A program made the position numbers and the translations under genes. The notes below the pieces were generated by a model, which worked only from the letters and a program-made list of their open reading frames with translations, searched no databases and was not told the DNA's origin. This document shows, piece by piece, positions 52,291 through 63,010 of a stretch of 64,000 nucleotides of DNA (positions are counted from its first letter, which is position 1; every line of letters begins with the position of its first letter). Location: positions 2,294,001 to 2,358,000 of the forward strand of contig CAWCAC010000002.1 of assembly GCA_963793415.1 (NCBI GenBank), in the 5' to 3' direction. This DNA is from CAXMST01 sp963793415. GTDB taxonomy: Bacteria; Actinomycetota; Thermoleophilia; Solirubrobacterales; 70-9.

Positions 52291-53526
52291 CTACCGGATC
52301 TTGTCGTAGAGGCTGAAGATCGGGAGGTACATCGAGATCACGATGAAGCCGACTACGGCACCGACGAAGATGATCATGATCGGCTCGATCAGGGAGGTCA
52401 GGGCCTTGACCTTGGCGTCGACCTCGGCCTCGTAGAAGTCGGCGATCTTGCCGAGCATGTGCTCGAGCTGGCCGGTCTCCTCGCCGACGGAGACCATGTG
52501 AGTGACCATCGTCGGGAAGACGTCGGCGCGGTCGAGCGGGCCGGCGATCGTGCCACCCGAGCGGACCGACTGGTAGACGTCGGCCATCGCCGCGGCGATC
52601 ACCTGGTTTCCGGAGGTGTCGCCGGCGATCTTGATCGCCTGCAGGATCGGGACGCCGGCGGAGATCGTGCCCGAGAAGGTCCGTGACCAGCGCGCGATCG
52701 CGACCTTCTGGACGATGTCGCCGATGTAGATCGGCATTCGCAGCTTGGCCGCGTCCCACTGATAGCGGCCGCGCTCGGTCTTCTTCCACTGCACGAAGCC
52801 GACGCCGAGGGCGATTCCGACCGCGAGCAGGATGTACCAGGAGCCGGTAAGCGCGTTCGAGATCGAGACGACGATCTGCGACATGAACGGCAGATCGGCG
52901 CTCTCGCCGGGAACGTCGGAGGCGATCTCCTCGAAGATGCCGACGAAGACCGGGACGATGAAGGCGACGATGATGATCATCGCGAAGATCGCGAAGCCGA
53001 AGACGAGAGCCGGATACATCACCGCCGAGCGGATCTGACGACGCAGCGCGTCCAGCTTCTCGAGCTGGAAGGCGACCATCTCGAGCGCCGACTCGAGTCG
53101 ACCCGAGCCCTCCCCCGCCCGCACCATCGAGCGGTAGAGCGGGTCGAAGATCTGCGGGCGCCGCTCCATCGCCGCCGCGACCGAGCTGCCCGCCTCGACG
53201 TCGGACCGCAGGCTCTGCGCCGCTTCCTTGATCTTCGGGTCCTCGGTCTGGTCCTCGAGCGTGTAGAGCGAGCGAAGCATCGGCATGCCCGAGGCGATCA
53301 GCGTCGCGTATTGACGACTGAAGACGGCGAGGTCGCGCATCTTCACGTGCTGGAAGCGCTCGAACAGCGACTCCAGCTTGAGCGGGTCGCGCTGCTCGGA
53401 GACGTCGAGCACGATCAGGCCGCGCTGCCGCAGCTGCTCGGTCACCTGCGACTTCGAGCCGGCCTCGATCTCCCCCTTGGCCGGCACCCCGGCCACGTCG
53501 ACAGCTCTGAACGCGAAGGTCGTCAT
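52291..53526 (-). CDS. pilC: type IV pilus / type II secretion inner-membrane platform protein
   Basis: A 411-residue protein with the duplicated T2SSF domain. The first unit holds F-S-R-Q-Y-A-T-L-I-A-S-G-M-P near residue 68, and the second W-S-R-T-F-S-G-T-I-S-A-G-V-P near residue 279. Helices occur near residues 170-195, 218-240 and 375-400. GspF/PilC forms the platform that turns ATPase motion into pilus growth. It lies 28 bases after pilT on the same strand. Confidence 0.93.
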   Translation of the reverse strand: MTTFAFRAVDVAGVPAKGEIEAGSKSQVTEQLRQRGLIVLDVSEQRDPLKLESLFERFQHVKMRDLAVFSRQYATLIASGMPMLRSLYTLEDQTEDPKIKEAAQSLRSDVEAGSSVAAAMERRPQIFDPLYRSMVRAGEGSGRLESALEMVAFQLEKLDALRRQIRSAVMYPALVFGFAIFAMIIIVAFIVPVFVGIFEEIASDVPGESADLPFMSQIVVSISNALTGSWYILLAVGIALGVGFVQWKKTERGRYQWDAAKLRMPIYIGDIVQKVAIARWSRTFSGTISAGVPILQAIKIAGDTSGNQVIAAAMADVYQSVRSGGTIAGPLDRADVFPTMVTHMVSVGEETGQLEHMLGKIADFYEAEVDAKVKALTSLIEPIMIIFVGAVVGFIVISMYLPIFSLYDKIR

Positions 53527-53554
53527 CGGCTGCTCAGCACCCCCCCGTCATCCC

Positions 53555-54700
53555 TCAGATCGGCGTGCCCAGGCTCGCTGCCGCGGACTCATACTGCGGA
53601 CTGGCCGGCGCCTGGCCGGGCCCGGCGGCGGGCGCGCCGCCGAGCAGGCGCCGCAGCTCCTCCGGCACCGAGGCGCGGTTCTCGGCGAGCTGGCGCGTGA
53701 TCTTTCCCTGTCGGACGAGCTGCGCGAGATGCGCGTCCATCGTCTGCATCCCGGTCGAACCGGAGGTCTGGATCGCGGAGTAGATCTGATGGGTCTTGCC
53801 CTCGCGAATCAGGTTGCGGATCGCCGGCGTCGGGATCAGGACCTCGGTCGCACAGACGCGGCCGGCGCCGTCGGCGGTCGGCAAGAGCTGCTGGGTGACG
53901 ATCCCCTGCAACGCGATCGAGAGCTGCATCCGCACCTGGTGCTGCTGCTCGGAGGGAAAGACGTCGATGATCCGGTCGACGGTCTGCGCGGTCGACTGGG
54001 TGTGCAGGGTGGCGAAGACGAGGTGGCCCGTCTCGGCCGCGGTCAGCGCCGTCGAGATCGTCTCCAGGTCGCGCATCTCGCCGACGAGGATCACGTCGGG
54101 GTCCTGGCGCAGGGCCGACTTCAGCGCCGAGGCGAAGTCGTGCGCGTCGGCGCCGATCTCGCGCTGATTGACGATGCACTTGCGGTGCGGGTGCATGAAC
54201 TCGATCGGATCCTCGATCGTGAGGATGTGCTCCTCGCGGTCGCGGTTGATCAGGTCGAGCATCGCCGCCAGGCTCGTCGTCTTGCCGGAACCGGTCGGGC
54301 CGGTGACGAGCACGAAGCCGCGCGGCTTGCGCGTGAACTCGGTCATCACCGGCGGCAGCCCGAGCTCCTCGACCGACTTGATCTCCTGCGGGATGTGGCG
54401 GAAGGCGGCGCTGATCGCGCCGCGCTGGAAGTAGACGTTGACGCGGAAACGGGCGACGTCGGGGATCGCGTAGGCGAAGTCGAGCTGCTGGTTGTTCTCG
54501 AAGCGCTTGCGCTGGTCGTTGTTGAGGATCGAGTAGACGACGTCGCGCGTCTGCTGCGGCGTCATCGGTGGATAGTCATCGAGGGGGGTGATCCGTCCCC
54601 GCACGCGGATCGCGGGCTGAAAGCCGGGCGACAGATGCACGTCTGAGGCCCGCAGCTCGACCATCCGCGTGAGCACCTCGGCAAAGTCGAAGTCACTCAT
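53555..54700 (-). CDS. pilT: type IV pilus retraction ATPase
   Basis: A 381-residue PilT/PilU-type ATPase. Walker A G-P-T-G-S-G-K-T-T lies near residue 131, the Asp box L-T-I-E-D-P-I-E-F and Walker B D-V-I-L-V-G-E-M-R-D follow, then the His box T-G-H-L-V-F-A-T-L-H-T. The N-terminus A-S-D-V-H-L-S-P-G-F fits PilT. The C-terminal tail is Ala/Pro-rich. The predicted promoter lies so close that the mRNA would be nearly leaderless, and no ribosome site is evident. Confidence 0.92.
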   Translation of the reverse strand: MSDFDFAEVLTRMVELRASDVHLSPGFQPAIRVRGRITPLDDYPPMTPQQTRDVVYSILNNDQRKRFENNQQLDFAYAIPDVARFRVNVYFQRGAISAAFRHIPQEIKSVEELGLPPVMTEFTRKPRGFVLVTGPTGSGKTTSLAAMLDLINRDREEHILTIEDPIEFMHPHRKCIVNQREIGADAHDFASALKSALRQDPDVILVGEMRDLETISTALTAAETGHLVFATLHTQSTAQTVDRIIDVFPSEQQHQVRMQLSIALQGIVTQQLLPTADGAGRVCATEVLIPTPAIRNLIREGKTHQIYSAIQTSGSTGMQTMDAHLAQLVRQGKITRQLAENRASVPEELRRLLGGAPAAGPGQAPASPQYESAAASLGTPI

Positions 54701-54711
54701 TCGCCCAGAAG

Positions 54712-54736
54712 ATCGACAACTCCGGGGCAGGGCTTG
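54712..54736 (-). promoter_or_regulatory. WhiG/FliA-like promoter of the pilT operon
   Basis: On the minus strand CAAG (54733-54736) is followed by 15 bases and GTCGATCT (GTCGAT at 54712-54717). Spacing and sequence match the pilM promoter, and the block upstream is nearly the same. The predicted start of transcription is within a few bases of the pilT ATG. Confidence 0.62.
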
Positions 54737-54756
54737 AACCGTTCTGGACACCCGGC
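54733..54756 (-). promoter_or_regulatory. conserved block upstream of pilT, shared with pilM
   Basis: Matches the block at 13274-13297 at 22 of 24 positions, with the same 6-base gap between the CAAG element and the GGGTGTCCAGA core. The surrounding sequence does not match, so the block is conserved by function rather than by recent duplication. Confidence 0.55.
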
Positions 54757-54773
54757 GAGGCGGGATCAGTCCG

Positions 54774-56075
54774 TCAGGCGGGGGCCGGTTCGCCTCCCGC
54801 CCCGGGCGGTTCGCCGCCCGGGGGCGGCTCCTCACCCGAGGGCAGCGCCGAGGCCTCGGCCGCAGCCTCGTCCTCCGCCTGCTGCGCGAGCAGCGCCTCC
54901 TTGCGGTAGGAGATGAACTCGCGTACTCCGATCTGGGCGGCGCCGGCAACCGGGATCGCAACGAGGGCGCCGACGATCCCGATCAGGGTGCCGCCGAACA
55001 GGGCCGCGATCACGATGATGAACGGATCGAGTTGGACCATTCGACCCTGGATCCGGGGCTGGATCACGTAGTTCTCGAACTGCTGGTAGAGGATCGCCCA
55101 CACGACCCAGATGATCGTCACGGTCGGGAAGTCGACGAACAGGGTCACGATCGCGACGAGGATCGCGCCCAGCGTCGCGCCGACGAGCGGGATCAGATCG
55201 AGGACGGCAACCAGCACGGCGAGCGCCAGCGGCGCCGGCACGCCGAGGATCGAGAGCACGATGAAGGTGACGACGCCGGCGATCAGCGACTGCAGGATCG
55301 CGCCGCCGACATAGGCGCCGACCGCCACCGACATGTTGTCGAGCGCGCGCTTGATCACTTCGGCCTCACGCGGTGGCCGGGTCCCGAGCACCATGTCGAT
55401 CCACTTGCCGCCGCGGGAGACCATGAACAGGCTCATGATCAGGATCGTCACCCCGGCGAAGATCGAGCCGACGATCCCGGCGCCGACATCAGCGAGCACG
55501 CCGGGGACATCGGTGAGTTGCGAGGCGGCATCGCCGGCGAACTCCTCCAGCTTCGAGGTGACGTCGAAGTCGTTGTTCAGGTTCTGAAGCGTCTCGTTCT
55601 CGTTGACGGTGCCCTTGAGATCGTCGACGTATGAGGGGAAGTCGCCGACCAGGTCGGCAGCCGCCTGGACCAGCGGCGGGATCAGGATCGCGCCGACGCC
55701 GACCGGCACCAGCACGACTGCGAGGTAGACGATCAGGATCGCCAGCCCCTTCGGCATTCGCTGCGTGAGCCAGGCGACGGGCGCCGAGAGCGCGACGGCG
55801 ATGAAGGTCGCGAACAGCAGGTAGGAGATCGGGGTCCGGAGGCGATAGACGACGTACAGGGCGAGCGCCGAGCCGACAACCGTGACGATGATTCGCAGGA
55901 TCGAGCGAACGCTCGGCTCGCGGCCGGCGCGGCGGCCGAAGAGCACGTCGCCGAGCCCGGGTCCCTGCCAGCCGCCGACCGCCGCTGCGCCTCCGGCCTC
56001 GGGACCGCCAGGCGCCGCAGGTGACCCTGAAGCCCCGGAAGGCGGTGTCGCGGGTGACGGTGACGGGTCCGCCAT
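54774..56075 (-). CDS. AI-2E family transporter-like membrane protein
   Basis: About 433 residues from ATG 56075. A Pro/Gly/Ala-rich N-terminus is followed by paired helices (residues about 60-105), a soluble mid-region with D-L-V-G-D-F-P-S-Y-V-D-D-L and a C-terminal helix bundle with P-L-V-G-A-T-L-G-A-I and Q-F-E-N-Y-V-I-Q-P-R-I-Q-G-R. This is the AI-2E (PF01594-type) family. Substrates are mostly unknown. The tail is Pro/Gly-rich. It is divergent from the holin-phosphodiesterase gene. Confidence 0.86.
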   Translation of the reverse strand: MADPSPSPATPPSGASGSPAAPGGPEAGGAAAVGGWQGPGLGDVLFGRRAGREPSVRSILRIIVTVVGSALALYVVYRLRTPISYLLFATFIAVALSAPVAWLTQRMPKGLAILIVYLAVVLVPVGVGAILIPPLVQAAADLVGDFPSYVDDLKGTVNENETLQNLNNDFDVTSKLEEFAGDAASQLTDVPGVLADVGAGIVGSIFAGVTILIMSLFMVSRGGKWIDMVLGTRPPREAEVIKRALDNMSVAVGAYVGGAILQSLIAGVVTFIVLSILGVPAPLALAVLVAVLDLIPLVGATLGAILVAIVTLFVDFPTVTIIWVVWAILYQQFENYVIQPRIQGRMVQLDPFIIVIAALFGGTLIGIVGALVAIPVAGAAQIGVREFISYRKEALLAQQAEDEAAAEASALPSGEEPPPGGEPPGAGGEPAPA

Positions 56076-56151
56076 CGACCCCTGATCCTGAATCGGGAGC
56101 CGGACGGATCGGCGGGACGGGCCGCCGCGCGATCCGGGAGAGTTCCGCAGG

Positions 56152-58248
56152 ATGAGCTCCGGCCCCGCCACTCCCCCCGACCCGGGGCAAGCGCCCCGCA
56201 GCGGCCCGCGGCTCTACAAGGTCGTGCTGCGGGCGCTGGCGGTGCTGCTGCTCGACGCCGTGGCACTGCTGCTGCTCTCGCATCTGCTCAGCGGCTTCAC
56301 GCTCGCCGGCCCCGGCGCGGCGCTTGGCGCAGCCGCCGTCGTCGGCCTCGGTAACGCCCTGATCTGGCCGCTGATCGCGCGTTTCACCCTGCCGCTCAGC
56401 GTGCTCACGCTCGGCGGCGCAGCGATCGTGCTCAACGCGCTGCTCGTCACCTGGATCATCGAGCTGATCCCCGGGGCGGAGATCACCGGCCTGCCGGAGG
56501 GGATCGTGGTCACGATCGGGATGACAGCGCTGACGGCGTTGTTCGCGGCCCTGCTCGCGATCGGCGACGACGAGAGCTGGAGCCGCAACGTGCTCGCCCG
56601 GGCCAAGCGCCTCCACGCCGGCGGCATCGAGACCGACGTGCCCGGCCTGCTGCTGCTCGAGATCGACGGGCTCGCGCACGAGGTCGTCGTCCGCGCCCTG
56701 CGCGACGGCACGATGCCGAACCTGGCCCGCTGGGTCTCGAGCGGCTCGCACCGGCTCGAGCGCTGGGAGACCGACCTCTCCTCGCAGACCGGCGCCTGCC
56801 AGGCGGGGATCCTGCACGGCAACAACGAGGACATGCCCGCCTTCCGCTGGTGGGAGAAGGAGCGCGGCGCGGCGATCGTCACCAACCACCCGCGCGACGC
56901 AGCCGAGATCGAGCGGCGTCACTCGGACGGCCGCGGCCTGCTCCATGCCGACGGCGCCAGCCGCGCCAACATCCTTTCCGGCGACGCTCCGCACTCGATG
57001 CTGACGATGAGCACCGTGCTCGAGCGCCGGCGCCCGCTCGGGCGCGACTACGCCGCCTACTTCGCACAGCCCTACGCGGTCCTGAAGACGGCGGGCGCCG
57101 CGGCCGCCGACTTCTGGCGTGAGCGCCGCGCCGCCGCCAAGCAGCGCCGCCGCGACGTGCAGCCGCGGATCGAGCGCAACCGCACGTACGCGGCGGTCCG
57201 GGCCTGGGCGACCGCCGTCCAGCTCGACCTCCAGGTCGCGGCTGTGCTCGGCGACCTGCTCTCGGGCCGGCCGGTCATCTATACGACCTTTCTCGCCTAC
57301 GACGAGGTCGCCCACCACTCCGGGATCGAGCGCGAGGACACGCTCGCGGTGCTGGCCAAGGTCGATCGCGAGATCGGCCGCCTCGAGGCCGCCGTTCCAG
57401 ACGCGCCGCGGCCCTACCGCTTGATCGTCCTCTCCGACCACGGCCAGTCGCAGGGAGCGACCTTCCTGCAGCGTTACGGGGAGACGCTCGAGGACGTCGT
57501 CACAGCGGCGACGGCGAGCGGTGCCGAGATCCACGCCCAGAGCGGCGGCGAGGACGAGGCCTCGGCCTACCTCGGCGCTTCGCTGACCGAGATCGGCCGT
57601 GACGACACCGGTGCCGGTCGCACGGTCCGGGCCGTCACCCGCGGACGGACCGAGGAGGGCACGGTCGTGATCGAGGCTCCGAGCGCCTCCGGCGAGGACG
57701 CCAGAGAGCTCCCCGACGTCTCGGTCATGGCCTCGGGCAACCTCGGCCTGATCAGCTTCCCGCGCGAGCCGGGCCGGCTCACGCTCGAGCGAATCGAGGC
57801 CCTCCACCCCGGCCTCGTCGAGGCGCTGCGCCAGCACCCGGGGATCGGCTTCGTGATGGTTCGTTCCGAAGCGGCCGGCCCGCTCGCGCTCGGCGCCCAC
57901 GGCACGCACGCGCTCGCCGAGGACACCGTCGTCGGCGGCGATCCGCTCCTGCCGTTCGGCCCCAACGCGGCCCGGCACCTGCTCCGCACCGACGGCTTCG
58001 CGCACTGTCCCGACATCGTCGTCAACAGCCGCTACTGGGACGAGACCGAGGAGGTGGCGGCGTTCGAGGAGCTGGTCGGCTCCCACGGCGGCATCGGCGG
58101 CCCGCAGAGCTACCCATTCCTGTGCCACCCGACGGACCTGCCGGCGCCGGCCGAGCCGATCGTCGGGGCCGAGGGCGTCTACCGGGTCCTCTGCGGCTGG
58201 CTCGCCCAGCTCGGCCAGAGCGACTACGCCGACGTCGGAGCGGACTGA
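56152..58248 (+). CDS. phage-holin-like membrane domain fused to a phosphodiesterase
   Basis: A 698-residue fusion. Residues about 20-145 hold four hydrophobic helices like the PF04020 small membrane family. Residues about 160-690 form a type I phosphodiesterase/alkaline-phosphatase-like domain: L-L-L-E-I-D-G-L-A near residue 167, S-S-Q-T-G-A-C near residue 208, Y-D-E-V-A-H-H-S-G near residue 383 and V-L-S-D-H-G-Q-S-Q-G near residue 425, the metal-ligand set. It likely hydrolyses a phosphodiester at the membrane. It overlaps the convergent YihY gene by 25 bases. Confidence 0.83.
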   Translation: MSSGPATPPDPGQAPRSGPRLYKVVLRALAVLLLDAVALLLLSHLLSGFTLAGPGAALGAAAVVGLGNALIWPLIARFTLPLSVLTLGGAAIVLNALLVTWIIELIPGAEITGLPEGIVVTIGMTALTALFAALLAIGDDESWSRNVLARAKRLHAGGIETDVPGLLLLEIDGLAHEVVVRALRDGTMPNLARWVSSGSHRLERWETDLSSQTGACQAGILHGNNEDMPAFRWWEKERGAAIVTNHPRDAAEIERRHSDGRGLLHADGASRANILSGDAPHSMLTMSTVLERRRPLGRDYAAYFAQPYAVLKTAGAAAADFWRERRAAAKQRRRDVQPRIERNRTYAAVRAWATAVQLDLQVAAVLGDLLSGRPVIYTTFLAYDEVAHHSGIEREDTLAVLAKVDREIGRLEAAVPDAPRPYRLIVLSDHGQSQGATFLQRYGETLEDVVTAATASGAEIHAQSGGEDEASAYLGASLTEIGRDDTGAGRTVRAVTRGRTEEGTVVIEAPSASGEDARELPDVSVMASGNLGLISFPREPGRLTLERIEALHPGLVEALRQHPGIGFVMVRSEAAGPLALGAHGTHALAEDTVVGGDPLLPFGPNAARHLLRTDGFAHCPDIVVNSRYWDETEEVAAFEELVGSHGGIGGPQSYPFLCHPTDLPAPAEPIVGAEGVYRVLCGWLAQLGQSDYADVGAD

Positions 58249-59048
58249 GCCGCGGCCCGCTCACGCAGGAACTGCCGGCGCCAGTCAGCGATCGTCGCGC
58301 CGCCGGCGACCGAGACCATCAGCACCATCGCCAGCCCGGTCAGCCAGGCAACGACGGCGAAGGCGGCACCGATCGTCCCGAACTCCGAAGAGGTGCTCGC
58401 GATCAACTCCGGCATCACGAGCACGGAGGCGGCGCCGGCCGCGGTCATCGCGACGATGGTGAGAGCCGTGCCCGGTGCCAGCTCGCGCCACGGGACCCGA
58501 CGCGCCAGCAGCAGGTATGGCGTCGCGAGCCAGAGCAGGCTCGCGATCGCCAGCGAGGCGATCGCGTGCAGGCCCTCCGGCAGGGCGCTGTCGAGGACCG
58601 GGTTGATCCCGAGCCAGGCGAGCAGCAGCAGCAGCCAGACCAGGCCCCAGTGGCTCGCCCGCCAGCCGAGCCGCGGCATCCGCCAGGCGTGCTCGTAAAG
58701 GCGTTGCATCGCCCGCGCGAAGGCGAGCGCCGAGAAGAGGACGAAGATCGCACCGATCACCGAGGCCTGGGCGCTGCCGGAAGTCGACTCGAACAGGCCC
58801 TGGACGGAGGCGGCGCTCTCGCCCTCGAGGTCGAACCGGTCGATCAGCCGATCGGCGAAGGCGTTGCCGTCGCTGCGCGAGACGATCGCCGCGTAGGTGA
58901 TCAGCGCAGGGAACAGCGCCGTGAAGGCCTGGGCGCCGATCACGATGCCGCGATCGATCCCCTCGATCTCGAGCACACGGTCGAGCCAGTCGACCAGGAA
59001 GCGACCGGGGGCACCGAGAACGTGCGTGATCGTCTCGCGGGTCGGCAT
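58224..59048 (-). CDS. YihY/BrkB-family membrane protein
   Basis: A 274-residue protein with six hydrophobic segments, of the YihY (formerly RNase BN) family. The phrase A-Q-A-F-T-A-L-F-P-A-L-I-T-Y-A-A near residue 38 and the late W-R-E-L-A-P-G-T-A-L-T near residue 186 are family marks. Function is unknown; no ribonuclease role should be assumed. Confidence 0.85.
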   Translation of the reverse strand: MPTRETITHVLGAPGRFLVDWLDRVLEIEGIDRGIVIGAQAFTALFPALITYAAIVSRSDGNAFADRLIDRFDLEGESAASVQGLFESTSGSAQASVIGAIFVLFSALAFARAMQRLYEHAWRMPRLGWRASHWGLVWLLLLLAWLGINPVLDSALPEGLHAIASLAIASLLWLATPYLLLARRVPWRELAPGTALTIVAMTAAGAASVLVMPELIASTSSEFGTIGAAFAVVAWLTGLAMVLMVSVAGGATIADWRRQFLRERAAAQSAPTSA

Positions 59049-59105
59049 CGCGGGATTGTGATCGAAGCCGGAGGGCGACGGCGAGCGGGCCGCGCCCGCC
59101 CTGAC

Positions 59106-60262
59106 TCAGCCGGCCTTGGCGTAGGCGGCGGCCTGCTTCTTGACCAGGCCGACGAGGTTGCCGAGCGCGATGTTGGCGTCGACCAGGTGCAGGCCCCAGC
59201 CCGCAGTCGGGATCGCGTTCAGGTCCGGGGCGCCGCCGGTCGGCTCGACCTGGAGCACGTCGGCGTCGTCCGCCGAGGAGCAGCGGCCGAGGTAGGCGCC
59301 GTCGGCCTCGGCGTAGGTGGTGTCGAGACCGCTGACGTCGGGGAAGCCGACCGCGAGCGTGCCGGTCCCGATCGTCGTACCGGGCGCGAACGGCTCGGTC
59401 GGCATTACCGTGTCGAGCGGCACCTGCTTCTCGCCGCCGAGCGCCGCCGGGTTCGTGCAGAGCACGTCCTGGGTCACGGGGTCGCCGCCGAGGAAGTCCC
59501 CGGGCCGGCCGAAGGCGGCGTCCGCGGGCACGGGCGCGTCGAAGGTCGAGAAGCCGACCACGCAGCCGGTCTGTTTGGGCCGCTTGCAGGCCTCGAGGCT
59601 CTGCAGCGCGCTGCCGGACTGCTTGCCCTCGTCGGTGAGCACGTTGCCGCCGAGCAGAGGGCCGAGATGATCCGGCGCTGGAGCCGGGGCTTGGGGTCGA
59701 TCTGGTCGGCGATCAGCTGCTGCAACACGAGCGAGCCCTGCGAGTGCCCGATCAGGACGACGCCACGGCCCTTGTTGTACTCGCGCAGATAGGTCTTCCA
59801 GGCCGTGAGCACGTCGCCGTAGGCGAGCGCCTGCTCCTCCTCGCCGATCGGTCCGCCGAAGATCGCCCCCAGCGTCAGCTGCCGGTACATCGGCGCGAAG
59901 ACGCGGCAGCGCTGCGAGTAGCGCGACGCCTGGTAAAGGGCGATCGAGCGCTCCTCGGGATCGATCGAGCGGTCGGAGTTGACGCCCTCGTCGTCGCTGA
60001 CGGTCGGGTAGACGTAGAAGCAGTCGAACTTCGGCTTCTTGGACTTTTTCGGCTGCGTGGTGCCGAGCGCCTCGCCGGTCGGGCTGATCTGCGTGGTCGA
60101 GAGGTCAGGCGTGCAGGGGTTGTTCGCGATGCCGGGCTTGCAGAGCCAGACGGTCTTTGCAGCCGCGCTCGACGGCAGCACCAGCAGGACTGCGACGAAC
60201 AGCGCCACGACCGCGGCCGCCCCGGCAGCGATCACGCGGACCGCCTTCAGCTCCCCTCTCAT
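59106..60262 (-). CDS. secreted DUF3089 protein, one frameshift
   Basis: A signal-anchored protein (hydrophobic residues 8-30) with the DUF3089 marks V-W-L-C-K-P-G, N-P-C-T-P-D-L-S-T-T and F-D-C-F-Y-V-Y-P-T-V-S. A nucleophile elbow G-H-S-Q-G-S lies near residue 170, so it is probably an alpha/beta hydrolase. The frame breaks near 59655; adding one base joins I-I-S-A-L to L-L-G-G-N-V-L-T-D-E-G and gives 385 residues. The rest continues to the TGA at 59106. Confidence 0.8.
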
Positions 60263-60310
60263 AGGAAGCAACATACAGGAATGCCAGGGAGAGCTACTGG
60301 CCCGGTCAAC

Positions 60311-62115
<1,805 letters not shown>

Positions 62116-62119
<4 letters not shown>

Positions 62120-62976
62120 TCGCGCGGGGGGCGCAGTGCCTCGGTCATCGTCGCCACAGGAGCTTCGAGGCCGGTCCAGATCCGAAAGGACCGCGCACCC
62201 TGGCGGACGAGGATCTCGAGTCCGTCGATCGCCTTGGCGCCGCGGTCCCTCGCGGCTCTGATCAGCTCGGTCTCGGTCGGCCCGTAGACGAGGTCGACCA
62301 CGACATGCCTATCGCTGAGTTGATCGGCTTCGATTCCGAGTGCCTTGAGCTCTGCACCGTCGCGCCTGGACGAAGCGTCAGCCCCCAATCCGACCGCTGT
62401 CGTGTTGACGAGCAGGCCGAACCGCGCCGGATTGGGGCGCTCGCCCTCGGCGAGGACGGCGACGCCGAGCTCGGCCGCCAGCGCGGCCGCGCGTTCGTAG
62501 GTGCGGTTCCAGATCGAGACCTCGGCCCCGGCCTCGCGCAGCGCCCAGACCATCGCCCGGGCCGAGCCGCCGGCGCCGAGCACGAGCGCCACCTCGCCCG
62601 CAGGATCGCGGCCGAGCGCGTCGAGCAGGGCGGGCGCGTCGGTGTTGTCCGCGGCGATCGCGGGCTCCGCGCCGCTGCCGGGCTCGGGCGCAGCGAAGGT
62701 GAGCGTGTTGGCGGCGCCGATCGCCCGCGCAGCCGGGCTCGCCGTCGTCGCGACGGCGAGCGCCGCCGCCTTGTGCGGGATCGTCACGTTGACGCCGGCC
62801 CATTCGGGGTCGGCGGCGAGCCGCTGAATCGCGGGCGCGAAGCCGTCCTCGGAGAGCTCGATCGCCTCGTAGCTCCAGCCCTGCGCCGCCAGGCCCGTCG
62901 CCGCGAGCGCGGCGTTCTGCATCCGCGGCGAGAGCGAGTGCGAGATCGGCTGACCGACTACCGCGAGCTTCGGCAT
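62116..62976 (-). CDS. aroE: shikimate dehydrogenase
   Basis: A 286-residue NADP enzyme, step 4 of the shikimate pathway. Motifs: G-Q-P-I-S-H-S-L-S-P near the start, N-V-T-I-P-H-K near residue 64 with the catalytic Lys, the Rossmann L-G-A-G-G-S-A-R-A and the later N-T-T-A-V-G-L-G. It is 34 bases after mltG and overlaps the pilus ATPase gene. Confidence 0.94.
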
Positions 62977-63010
62977 GCCAGCGAGCCTAACCCCGGCCCC
63001 GGAGCCGCGG

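Noticed and set aside
55489..58128. An 879-codon minus-strand open frame opposite the phosphodiesterase
   Set aside because: It overlaps two recognisable genes and its sequence is the low-complexity Arg/Gly/Ala pattern of an antisense frame.
62784..62976. A regulatory hairpin or promoter at the start of aroE
   Set aside because: Only ordinary GC-rich coding sequence was seen; spacing to mltG suggests simple co-transcription.
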